52,221 nucleotides of DNA, taken from Candidatus Poseidonia sp. (GTDB lineage: Archaea; Thermoplasmatota; Poseidoniia; Poseidoniales; Poseidoniaceae). This document shows positions 33,980-41,906 of this stretch, piece after piece (position 1 is the stretch's first letter; the number at the start of each line of letters is the position of its first letter). The notes below the pieces were generated by a model. The model did no database searches. It had not been told where the DNA came from and was given only the letters and a program-made list of their open reading frames with translations. The position numbers and the translations under genes were made by a program. Location: NCBI GenBank assembly GCA_029250625.1, contig JAQXEX010000069.1, forward strand, positions 1-52,221, written 5' to 3'.

Positions 33980-34142
33980 AGAGATAACTAAGAATCTCTC
34001 CCTAGGAGCACATGCACATTAGGTTTTATGGATGTACGAATATTATTTTGGATCATATACATACTAACAAACAGAGATTTGCAAACGAATTTCCTTTTTA
34101 CTTTCATCATGTAAGTGATCATCTTGAGTTTGGTATCAGGCT

Positions 34143-34340
34143 CTAGATCATCCAAGGCCATGGATTAGGGATGATTCCCAAAAGTTGCAAGACCACGAGA
34201 ATGAGCAGCAACATAACGGCCAACCCCATTCCTATGGCATTCATCAGCATCGAGAGTAATTCTCCAGAATTAACGTCTCCATCGCCTGTAATGGTCATCA
34301 GGATGACGGTGATGAGGTGGAAGATACTTTGACCAATCAT
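34143..34340 (-). CDS. Tiny membrane protein, leaderless
   Basis: 65 residues from the ATG at 34340: two hydrophobic segments (IFHLITVILMTI and IGMGLAVMLLLILVVLQLLGII) split by a short acidic loop (TGDGDVNSGE), ending PNPWPWMI. No family recognised. The start is chosen because a TATA box is centred 27 bases upstream; the longer frame would run through that box. It lies just downstream of the subtilase gene on the same strand but has its own promoter. Confidence 0.6.
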   Translation of the reverse strand: MIGQSIFHLITVILMTITGDGDVNSGELLSMLMNAIGMGLAVMLLLILVVLQLLGIIPNPWPWMI

Positions 34341-34362
34341 GTGCCTAGCAAAAAAAATCGTG

Positions 34363-34372
34363 GATATAAACG
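34363..34372 (-). promoter_or_regulatory. TATA box for the 65-residue membrane protein
   Basis: Minus strand CGTTTATATC, centred 27 bases before the ATG at 34340, predicting a leaderless transcript. Confidence 0.55.
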
Positions 34373-34439
34373 TTAACCCGGCATTGTGTGTTCCATACAG
34401 GGACAACCTTCGTTACGGAATATCCGCATCATTGAAAGT

Positions 34440-35804
34440 TTAATCTCGCCTCTGAACGCCTTTTTCACCGATGGCCTGAGCTGGTGTTGGTGACGTCGGG
34501 TAGGCGCCCCAGTAGGCTTCACGTGCCGCTTGGTTGAGGTTCATACAGGCAACGACATCACCTGCTCTGTCTGGAAGCGATTCGCTTCCATTCAAATGTT
34601 TAATGATCGGTTCAACGTTCGAAATGTTGACCAATCCCCAACCCGTTTGGGTGCAAGGTGCGACTGGGGAAATGGGCATTGTACCCGATGTTGGGTCCCA
34701 GCCGAGGTCGGGATACCACGCTGAGAGATTGAGTGCTTCCCGAATTTGTGCATTGTTGATGGAGACCGTATTTCCTTCGGAATCAGTTCCGTTTACGAGG
34801 TTCAACCCACGAGCTTCGGGGGATGCCCCTGCAGACACATCTTGAAATTCGTCACGAAGCGATTCAAGCACATAGGAAAGGATTCCCGCTGTACGAGGTG
34901 TAGCAAACGATGTGCCTGAAGTTTCGTGATAACCCTCCACATCATCGTGATTCGGTAAAACCTGAGTCCAATCTGCGGATATATCAGGGTATGAGCCTGA
35001 CATGATTTCCTTCTGGTCGTCTCCTTCTTCGGCGTATCCTGCGATTCCAATGGACCATGGAGGGCCAGCGGTTGCATCTTGAACGGCAGGGGATGGGCTG
35101 TTATCTGCGGCCCCAGTGTGGATTTTTCCATATTCGATTACAGCGGATTCGGTGGCTCGTTCAATTCCAGGAACTGGAATAGATCCAATGGCCCCGAACG
35201 AGGTCGTGATGACATCAACAAGCGGTTGATTGGCAGCGGATTGCACCGCTTGTTCCGAAAATCCTTCAACAAAGAATATCACAGCATTTGGATTTGCATC
35301 CAGAACTGCACCGGTTACTGCTGAGCCGTGCCCGTCGGACGGGTCGTCCAAAATCAAGATATCACTGTCTCCGTCGGGTGCACTTCCAATGATTTTAGTT
35401 CCAGGGAAGTACACGATGTCGCTGGCAGTAAGTGTGTCCCAGCATGATTCCTTGTCAGCATCATAGCGTTCCTGCCAGGTCCCTTCCAATGTCACATCGC
35501 AAACTTTGTTGACGCCAAGGCCATCAAGCAACCATTCTGGATATGTTTCGTTGGTTCTGAAATGGTCATGGTAAACGTTGATTCCAGTGTCAATTGGAGC
35601 AACGACAGAGAAGGCTCGCCAACCGTCCTTTCCAGTGAATGCATCGGATGACTCTGCCCTGTCTGAGGCGCTGTTGAAAAATGACATGCCTGCGATAATT
35701 GATACCACGAGCAACGTGGCTATTGACAGAGCGAGAAGTTGCTTTCGATTCATACCATGGAGGACCTCCTCAGCGACGAGGCTGGCTTCCAAGACATCTC
35801 CCAT
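34440..35804 (-). CDS. Membrane-anchored subtilisin-like serine protease (S8)
   Basis: 454 residues. An N-terminal hydrophobic helix (about 20-43) acts as signal or anchor and places the protease outside. The triad is visible: Asp in APIDTGIN, His in SDGHGSAVTG and Ser in SGTSFATPRTAG; the Asn of the oxyanion hole lies in the region before SIGIAGYAEE. The Asp-His gap is longer than in subtilisin, owing to an insert of about 40 residues with two cysteines. It likely digests extracellular protein, in line with the peptide-feeding lifestyle inferred for this group. The GTG/ATG choice is unclear: 35804 follows GAGGGAAAGA, while an ATG at 35753 has GAGGAGG farther upstream and starts just before the helix. 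Confidence 0.9.
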   Translation of the reverse strand: MGDVLEASLVAEEVLHGMNRKQLLALSIATLLVVSIIAGMSFFNSASDRAESSDAFTGKDGWRAFSVVAPIDTGINVYHDHFRTNETYPEWLLDGLGVNKVCDVTLEGTWQERYDADKESCWDTLTASDIVYFPGTKIIGSAPDGDSDILILDDPSDGHGSAVTGAVLDANPNAVIFFVEGFSEQAVQSAANQPLVDVITTSFGAIGSIPVPGIERATESAVIEYGKIHTGAADNSPSPAVQDATAGPPWSIGIAGYAEEGDDQKEIMSGSYPDISADWTQVLPNHDDVEGYHETSGTSFATPRTAGILSYVLESLRDEFQDVSAGASPEARGLNLVNGTDSEGNTVSINNAQIREALNLSAWYPDLGWDPTSGTMPISPVAPCTQTGWGLVNISNVEPIIKHLNGSESLPDRAGDVVACMNLNQAAREAYWGAYPTSPTPAQAIGEKGVQRRD

Positions 35805-35908
35805 GTCTTTCCCTCAACAACAATTCCTCAAGAACCCTACGCTGTATTGTCGGATTAAGATCTGATGGGGTTTGATGACAATTCTCAGCCTTGGTAACAA
35901 TAATTTGC

Positions 35909-36154
35909 TTACCGAGAACCGTTAACAAAGATGAAATTTATCATAAATTGAAAGATAAGGAACCAAACGAAACCGACGATTGCAATCCACAACAGCGAGG
36001 GATCTCCACCTCCAGAGGCATATGAATAAAACACGATGGCCATTGCAAGTCCAATCACAAAGAACACACGGTATGCTATGGTTGCAAAAACACTTCCTTT
36101 GGTGGAAAGTTCTTTCCAGCCGTTGAACCCGAACCATTGTTGAGCCATGCCCAT
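35909..36154 (-). CDS. Small two-helix membrane protein, leaderless
   Basis: 81 residues. After an N-terminal QQWFGFNGWKELS segment come two hydrophobic helices (YRVFFVIGLAMAIVFYSYA and LLWIAIVGFVWFLIFQFMI) with a GGGDPS turn. No family recognised. A TATA box centred about 24 bases before the ATG supports the start and a leaderless mRNA. It stands 104 bases upstream of the subtilase gene on the same strand. Confidence 0.65.
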   Translation of the reverse strand: MGMAQQWFGFNGWKELSTKGSVFATIAYRVFFVIGLAMAIVFYSYASGGGDPSLLWIAIVGFVWFLIFQFMINFIFVNGSR

Positions 36155-36173
36155 GATTTTGATAGAACAAGAG

Positions 36174-36183
36174 TCTATATTAT
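36174..36183 (-). promoter_or_regulatory. TATA box for the 81-residue membrane protein
   Basis: Minus strand GCATAATATA, centred about 24-25 bases before the ATG at 36154. Confidence 0.5.
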
Positions 36184-36308
36184 GCCTTTGTCAGAACATG
36201 CCATTTTTTACAGAAATAATTAGAGTGATGAACGCTCGTATTTACCGTTTGAAGCACATTGCCAATCGATAAACATAGGCAACAGTCCTCGTTTTGTAGG
36301 GGAAATGA

Positions 36309-36318
36309 CTAAATTAAT
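36309..36318 (+). promoter_or_regulatory. TATA-like box for the 36337 gene
   Basis: CTAAATTAAT, centred about 24 bases before the ATG at 36337; no Shine-Dalgarno sequence is present, so a leaderless mRNA is likely. Confidence 0.45.
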
Positions 36319-36336
36319 TCACAAAACGAATATCCC

Positions 36337-39300
36337 ATGATGACCGTGAGGGATGCCGCTACCCCCTTGCGAAATCATCGTTCGGGCAGTGGTCTCGCCA
36401 GATTAAACGCTACAATAGCAATCGTGCTTGCGGCGCTTATGCTTCTCTGTACTGCTCCACTTCAGCATTCAACAACGGGATTTATTGATGAAATTCCATT
36501 TTTTGAATCTTCCGGAAGAGATGATGTCCATGATGGCGATTGGGCGCTGGCTCGTCAACAATTGGTTGAACCAAGGTATTGCGACCCAACGTTTGATTAT
36601 GACATACATTCAGATTATATCGCAACGCTTGATTGCCCAAATTACGGCGAATCTTCCATTACCATCTACGACAATTCCGATTGGAACGTACTTGTTGAAT
36701 CCGTGGAATCGGACATAAGTATCGATTTGTTGAAGTTTTCCCCGGATGGAAGTTACTTGGTTGCTTACGGTAATTTGGATTTTGAAATCTATCGTACCTC
36801 GGACTGGGAGGAAGTATTTTCTGGCAATGTCCAATCCACGGCTTACTACGACATCAATGGAATTACGTGGTCGGGAGATGGAGAAAGAATTCTTTTTATG
36901 ACCGGTGAAGACGGTGGAAAAATGTATGAGGGGCCAGATTGGGAAGAAGTGACAGGAACCAGTTCGACCGGCATCTATGCCGTTCACCATCCGACTGAAG
37001 ACATCCTCTGGTACGTCAACAACGATGCCACTGGAAATGAATACGAGTTTGAAAACATCCCGTTTGTAGGTTATCAGTGGGTCATGAAGCGAAGCTTTAC
37101 TCTGACACAAAACACCGGGGTTGGGCCACTGTCTGTAGACCCAGATGGTGACTATCTTGTGATGGGTTCTGAGTATGGTGTGTCAGCTTATTCAACTTCA
37201 GATTTCAGTGTGGAGTTCACTTCTTCATCGGCATCAGGACCTGTTTCATTTTCCGCAGTTTCAGATTCCATCATGTTCCAAAATGGAGATGACTATGACA
37301 TTTATTCTACGAGCAACTGGCAGGAAATCTCATCGGTCACTGGACCAGAAGGTTCTTGTTATTATGATGGAGCGATAACATTCAGATTTGCTTCCGGTGA
37401 TGGAGAACTTTTCGTTCTTCATGAACGGTGCTATGAGACATATCTTTCAGGATGGATGCCTGATGATGATTCAGACGGCGTAGCAAATGTGCAGGATCTC
37501 TGCCCCTCTACTTCAGAAGATGAAGACGCTGATGCAAAGGGCTGTGGGCTGAGTCAAAAGGATACGGACTTGGATGGAGTTAACGACCGAGATGATATTT
37601 GCCCGAGAACCAAGACGAGTGATAGTGCTGACAGCAGTGGATGTTCTCTCGCCCAATTGCAGGACAGTGATGAAGACGGTGTTTCCGATTCGGACGACAT
37701 TTGTCCCGAAACGCCTCTTGCTGAATTTAGTAACATCTACGGTTGCAGCAGCAACCAACGTGACGTTGACGGAGATGGGGTTGTCGACGCTCAAGACAAC
37801 TGTCCGCTTTACGACGTTTCGGCTTGTCCAAACATACTTTCGTGGGCAATGTCATCACAACCGATGAGCGCTGATGGTATGGCGGGCCTAACATGGTCTC
37901 CTACCGGAGAGCGTGCATTGACAGAAGAAACGGATAGCATCGTGCTTAGGAATGAAACACTTTCGCTGGTTAAAGAACATACATTTGATAATGAAAGTCG
38001 CGACATTAACGATTATTTGTGGATGCCAAACGGTGTAGATGTGTTGATTGTATGGGATAGCAGTTATTGGCGCGATGCTGAATGTGGATACTATTTGTGG
38101 GACAGTGTTAACGATACGATTTCTTGGGATTATTTGGTGAGCAACGTCTGTTCTTCGCTTCGCTATCCCGTGGTGAGTCCGGGGGGGACACATCTGGCGG
38201 CGTCAATGTATTCCACCGGCGGTTACTCAGGGAGTACCGTAGTTGTCGACCTCACAACACATGAAATAGCGTTTGAGGACGAAGACCATTCACCTCGAAC
38301 ACTTATCTTCACGCACGATGGAACTTCGCTCATTGGTCTTACGAGCAGGTCTCTGAATTTATGGGATTTAAACGACGGATATATGCTCCAAAGTAGGGCA
38401 ATAGAAGATGCCGAAAACTTGCTTCTTTCTCCAGACGGAGACAGCCTCTATGTCTATTCGGACGAAACCATTCGGACATATTCCATGGAATCATTTCTCT
38501 TAAGATCCATCATCTCATTTGAAGAAGACAACGGTTACTATTCTGGGCCGTTGCAGCTGTCGCTTGAATTTTCAAGAAGCAGCGAACTTCTGTATGTTCT
38601 GCTCGTGAATGGTTCATATAGTGGGCAATGGAATTTTAATTCGTCCATGCAGACATACTTTGTTGATGAAAATGGAAGTCTGCAACTTGCCATGTCTCCT
38701 GATTACATCAATACATCAATGGGAAAACCAGTCTTCTTTCCAAATCAAACATCGTTTTTGACGTACGTGGATGATGATAACGAATACCATGAGCAAGGAT
38801 ATTACCTCTGGCAGCCTGATTCGGACGGGGACGGTGTCCAAGATGCATCGGACCTTTGTCCAAGCACGAATTTGGAGGAGTTTTCAAATGAAGACGGTTG
38901 CAGTTGGGAACAACTCGACGATGACGAGGATGGTGTTCCGAACGGTTTGGACCTGTGTACAAATACGGCATATCTCGCACTAATTGATGAAAGCGGATGC
39001 TCTGATACTCAAGTGGACAAAGACTCTGACGGAGTATGTGACCAAGGTGCATTGAGCAACGGCCCTTCCCAATGCCAGGGAATTGACCTTTGTCCGAAGA
39101 CGACCCAAGGAAATATTCCAGACGTGGACGGTTGCAGTTGGGAGCAGCAAGACGAAGATGATGATGATGTGCCAAACGGTCTTGACAATTGCCCTGATAC
39201 ATCATCAAGCGAAGATTCGAATTCCGATGGATGCGGGGAAAAGCAACGGGACTCCGATGGTGATACAGTCAACGATTATTGGGACCTGTGTCCGTTGACC

Positions 39301-39948
39301 GATGCGAACTCCACAGTGGATGAACCGGGGTGTTCGGACTTCCAAGTTGATGCGGATTTAGATTCGGTTTGTGACCCTGGGCGCCCTTCCACAGGCCCTT
39401 CCAACTGTACAGGAGTCGATACGTGTCCACAAACAGCAGAAAATGAAACGGTGAATACAAACGGATGCTCATGGGACCAACGGGACGATGATGGAGATGG
39501 CGTCATCAACTTCAGGGATGCGTGCCCGGATACCGTATCTGCGGACATCTCTCCGGACGGTTGTTCAAGCTGGCAGAGGGATACTGACAACGATGGAATC
39601 AACGATGCCACCGATGAATGTGCTAAGACGCCGAATGGAGATGTTGCGAATCAAGTGGGATGTTCAGAAGGACAAGTTGGTTCAGCCGGAGCTGCATCAG
39701 GTTCAGGTTCATTCTCACCGCCCCAGTGGTTGCTTCTTTTTGCGGGTCTCATCGCCATATTGGGGCTGAGCGGTTTCTTGATGTCGCGGCGGAAAGAGCC
39801 CGATGTGCTCACTCAACCAAGTGTTCCAGATTACGCAACGAGAGGAGCGATGCGAGGGGATGGAAATGAATGGATTGAATTCCCAGCGGGTAGCGGTAAT
39901 CAGTTTTTCAGAGATCCAATCACGGGGCAGTGGACTCACGATAAATGA
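36337..39948 (+). CDS. Giant secreted protein with two beta-propeller plus thrombospondin type 3 modules and a C-terminal anchor
   Basis: 1203 residues. Signal peptide near 22-45 (LNATIAIVLAALMLLCTAP). Residues about 70-370 are WD40-like beta-propeller repeats (LKFSPDGSYLVAYG, ITWSGDGERILFM); about 375-498 are Cys-containing thrombospondin type 3 repeats; about 500-825 form a second propeller (LTWSPTGERALTE, LLLSPDGDSLYVYS); about 826-1110 are more calcium repeats with a GCSWEQ-DxDxDGVxNGxDxCP unit. Then come a transmembrane helix (WLLLFAGLIAILGLSGFLM) and a short tail ending with an aromatic DPITGQWTH segment. No enzyme motif was found; adhesion or binding of particles is plausible. The plan appears to be an internal duplication of [propeller - repeats]. 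Confidence 0.85.
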   Translation: MMTVRDAATPLRNHRSGSGLARLNATIAIVLAALMLLCTAPLQHSTTGFIDEIPFFESSGRDDVHDGDWALARQQLVEPRYCDPTFDYDIHSDYIATLDCPNYGESSITIYDNSDWNVLVESVESDISIDLLKFSPDGSYLVAYGNLDFEIYRTSDWEEVFSGNVQSTAYYDINGITWSGDGERILFMTGEDGGKMYEGPDWEEVTGTSSTGIYAVHHPTEDILWYVNNDATGNEYEFENIPFVGYQWVMKRSFTLTQNTGVGPLSVDPDGDYLVMGSEYGVSAYSTSDFSVEFTSSSASGPVSFSAVSDSIMFQNGDDYDIYSTSNWQEISSVTGPEGSCYYDGAITFRFASGDGELFVLHERCYETYLSGWMPDDDSDGVANVQDLCPSTSEDEDADAKGCGLSQKDTDLDGVNDRDDICPRTKTSDSADSSGCSLAQLQDSDEDGVSDSDDICPETPLAEFSNIYGCSSNQRDVDGDGVVDAQDNCPLYDVSACPNILSWAMSSQPMSADGMAGLTWSPTGERALTEETDSIVLRNETLSLVKEHTFDNESRDINDYLWMPNGVDVLIVWDSSYWRDAECGYYLWDSVNDTISWDYLVSNVCSSLRYPVVSPGGTHLAASMYSTGGYSGSTVVVDLTTHEIAFEDEDHSPRTLIFTHDGTSLIGLTSRSLNLWDLNDGYMLQSRAIEDAENLLLSPDGDSLYVYSDETIRTYSMESFLLRSIISFEEDNGYYSGPLQLSLEFSRSSELLYVLLVNGSYSGQWNFNSSMQTYFVDENGSLQLAMSPDYINTSMGKPVFFPNQTSFLTYVDDDNEYHEQGYYLWQPDSDGDGVQDASDLCPSTNLEEFSNEDGCSWEQLDDDEDGVPNGLDLCTNTAYLALIDESGCSDTQVDKDSDGVCDQGALSNGPSQCQGIDLCPKTTQGNIPDVDGCSWEQQDEDDDDVPNGLDNCPDTSSSEDSNSDGCGEKQRDSDGDTVNDYWDLCPLTDANSTVDEPGCSDFQVDADLDSVCDPGRPSTGPSNCTGVDTCPQTAENETVNTNGCSWDQRDDDGDGVINFRDACPDTVSADISPDGCSSWQRDTDNDGINDATDECAKTPNGDVANQVGCSEGQVGSAGAASGSGSFSPPQWLLLFAGLIAILGLSGFLMSRRKEPDVLTQPSVPDYATRGAMRGDGNEWIEFPAGSGNQFFRDPITGQWTHDK
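37463..37830 (+). repeat. Thrombospondin type 3 repeats, first block (coding)
   Basis: Four units of about 30 residues with the pattern DxDxDGVxxxxDxCPxT followed by GCS..Q, such as DSDEDGVSDSDDICPETPL. Each unit carries paired cysteines and calcium-type Asp ladders. Confidence 0.85.
38815..39663 (+). repeat. Thrombospondin type 3 repeats, second block (coding)
   Basis: About eight to nine units. Two variants alternate: a compact one with GCSWEQ then DGVPNGLD, and a longer one with DSDGVCDQG, GPSQCQG and DLCP carrying extra cysteines. The alternation implies duplication of two-unit blocks. Confidence 0.85.
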
Positions 39949-40032
39949 TCGACTTCTTCTAAAGTCTGATTGAGACAGTCCTCTGCAATGGAATGAACGA
40001 TTAGGCCGCTAGGGTTCTCGATGGGTGATTGC

Positions 40033-40428
40033 TCACCAGTTCATCATTTTTCTAAAGGTAGGAGATGCAAACAGAAGGTCAATGGATTGAGAGGTGAATT
40101 GGTCCGCCTCAAGACTCCTGCGAACGTCTTCCTCACTCGCACCGGTGCTGACGCCCGACATGCCCATGACTCTGTCGTATCCATTGCCGCTTGAGCCGCG
40201 ACTTGTACGACCGTTGCCGAATGAATAACTTGGATTCACACTGAGGTTTCCCTCGCCTTTGAGAATCTTGAGGATGAAATTAAAAATTCCCATTTGAATC
40301 AACTCGTGACTGCGGGACTGTCCGAGTCCCGCAGTCGGTTGGATTCCCCCGATATTATCGGGAAGGTCATCGCCGTTAAGCTCTCTTGGACATTTATACT
40401 GTTGAACAGGCGGCATATAAATGTTCAC
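40033..40428 (-). CDS. Unknown protein downstream of priS (start uncertain)
   Basis: 131 residues from a GTG at 40428 that overlaps the priS stop by four bases (GTGA), or 86 from an ATG at 40293. The sure part starts MGIFNFILKILKGEG, has a Gly/Ser/Arg-rich middle and ends with a helical SEEDVRRSLEADQFTSQSID segment. No family recognised. The GTGA overlap is the coupling style seen at other junctions here and favours the long form. Against it, the first 45 codons hold two perfect inverted repeats and a TATA-like box (40391-40400), which look more like a structured leader. No Shine-Dalgarno site precedes the ATG at 40293. Confidence 0.55.
   Translation of the reverse strand: MNIYMPPVQQYKCPRELNGDDLPDNIGGIQPTAGLGQSRSHELIQMGIFNFILKILKGEGNLSVNPSYSFGNGRTSRGSSGNGYDRVMGMSGVSTGASEEDVRRSLEADQFTSQSIDLLFASPTFRKMMNW
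40308..40336. repeat. Perfect 12-base-arm inverted repeat
   Basis: GACTGCGGGACT and AGTCCCGCAGTC around a 5-base loop (GTCCG on the plus strand). It begins 15 bases before the possible ATG at 40293 on the minus strand. In RNA it is a very stable hairpin. It may be a leader structure, an mRNA processing site or a small RNA. Confidence 0.6.
40348..40362. repeat. 15-base palindrome next to the 40308 hairpin
   Basis: CCCGATATTATCGGG, self-complementary around one central base, 11 bases from the larger inverted repeat. As RNA it gives a six-pair stem with a 3-base loop; as DNA it could bind a dimeric regulator. Confidence 0.45.
40391..40400 (-). promoter_or_regulatory. Possible TATA box upstream of the 40308-40362 hairpins
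   Basis: Minus strand AGTATAAATG. It would start a transcript near 40370 that contains both inverted repeats before the ATG at 40293. If the longer reading frame is right, these bases are codons instead and the match is chance. Confidence 0.35.
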
Positions 40429-41747
40429 ACTTTTGTAACAATTCGCATCGCAGGCTCCGGTCGACCTGCAATTTCACCCTCCGCCTCCACGATAACGCCC
40501 AATCGTTTGAGGGCTTCAAGATGGGTCGCTGACCAAGGAACCTTGCTGTGTGTTTCATCGCTATCGTCCAATCTACCCGTGAACATGAGTTCGGAGTTTT
40601 GTTCTTCATCCTCTGGGTTGTGGTAACTCATGTCGACCCAATAGTGGCCCAATGAACCGATCTCTGTAGAAAGTCGTTGCAACCCCAGTTGAGGCAGTTG
40701 CTTGCGAAGTTGGGGCGTTGGGATTGCACGCGGTATGAGTATGAATTCATGTGGGCCTTGGCGGAACTGAAACACAGGGAACCATTCCTTTTCCTTGACG
40801 GATTTGATGAAATATTCACGCTGTCCTTCTCCCCACCGTTCGGGAATCCACGCCATCAGAGCGCTCCTTCCTTTGGTTCCAACAACCTGACTGCTCATTT
40901 GCATGCTCAGGGATTTCGGAGGAGTGCCCGCATGGTTGGCTTGAGTTGGACTTGGAGCAGTTGTTTTCTTGAACGGTCGTTTGATGGTCGATGACACAGC
41001 GCTCCTGATGTCTCTGAAACCAATCGGCCAATGTCTCATCGGCTGAGCCCGTTGGTGTTTTGGGAGGGTTTCTTTCCATGTTTTGAGGGGCCGCCTCAAT
41101 TGCTCACGGGAGATTCGGGTGCAACACCAACCCGTAGTTCCATGCAGTGAACCTGGCAACCGAATGATTCGCCGAGTATCTGCTGTAACGGTCGTATCCA
41201 CCTCAAAACCTGCGTCAAGGACACGTTGCAACAGCTCTTGGCGAGAGGCCCTGACTCGCTCTTCACGGAGGCGCGGTTCGGGTGTTCCAAACAACGTTCG
41301 GTCGTTGTCACGCAATACGAGGTGGAATCCTTTCCCTCCGCTGTAACTGATGTATTGCAATTCAAGGTCTTCGTGCTCATCAAGCCATGTTAACAAGCCG
41401 TGTGTTACGCTTCGGGCTTGCTCCAATCTGCGATAACAAAACGGCCGGAAGTCAATGTCAAACACGACCAGATGGTCAAGAAGAATGGGAGCCGGTGCGT
41501 CAGTATCCTTCAATCGGGGGAGGTCAACCGGGTTGAGCCATGCTGAGGTGCTGATGTAAAGGTCACGTGGTGCATATTTCGCAAATTGCTTTCGTAGGGT
41601 CTGTTCGTGACTGACCTGACGGGGAAGGGTTGCCCACCGATCGTTTGGAAGGCGCCATCGGAATTGGTGGCGGGACGGCTTTTCAAGCCAATCCAAATCC
41701 ACTGGCATGGTCGTATACCACGCTTTGAGTTCGTCATTTGAAAACAT
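40425..41747 (-). CDS. priS: DNA primase small (catalytic) subunit
   Basis: 440 residues. Archaeal PriS, with PriL, makes RNA/DNA primers for replication. Seen: the early RHQFRW region (26-31, family REFGF), DLYISTSAWLNP (62-73), catalytic VFDIDF with Asp97 and Asp99, SGGKGFH (136-142, family SGxxGxH) and the nucleotide-contact stretch VTADTRRIIRLPGSLHGTTG near 190-210. About 200 further residues follow, longer than usual for PriS, with a Ser/Thr/Pro-rich linker and a mixed fold that I do not recognise. The ATG at 41747 is chosen for GAGAGGAA just upstream; a TTG at 41795 is unlikely. It is divergent from the RsuA-like gene. Confidence 0.88.
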   Translation of the reverse strand: MFSNDELKAWYTTMPVDLDWLEKPSRHQFRWRLPNDRWATLPRQVSHEQTLRKQFAKYAPRDLYISTSAWLNPVDLPRLKDTDAPAPILLDHLVVFDIDFRPFCYRRLEQARSVTHGLLTWLDEHEDLELQYISYSGGKGFHLVLRDNDRTLFGTPEPRLREERVRASRQELLQRVLDAGFEVDTTVTADTRRIIRLPGSLHGTTGWCCTRISREQLRRPLKTWKETLPKHQRAQPMRHWPIGFRDIRSAVSSTIKRPFKKTTAPSPTQANHAGTPPKSLSMQMSSQVVGTKGRSALMAWIPERWGEGQREYFIKSVKEKEWFPVFQFRQGPHEFILIPRAIPTPQLRKQLPQLGLQRLSTEIGSLGHYWVDMSYHNPEDEEQNSELMFTGRLDDSDETHSKVPWSATHLEALKRLGVIVEAEGEIAGRPEPAMRIVTKV

Positions 41748-41906
41748 CGTTATTCCTCTCACGATGTCCTCAGTGTCAATCTTTTCCTTAACCAATGATG
41801 GGATTTATTCCCTCCTTGATGTGAACTCTTTGAAGCCAAATATTCGATGTTGGTTTCATCGGAGCCTTGATGAGGGTAAGGCGTCGCCTTGCAAACGGTT
41901 GACAGA

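Noticed and set aside
40308-40362. A tRNA or tRNA-like gene at the inverted repeats
   Set aside because: No acceptor stem, D-arm or T-loop pattern could be made around the hairpins.
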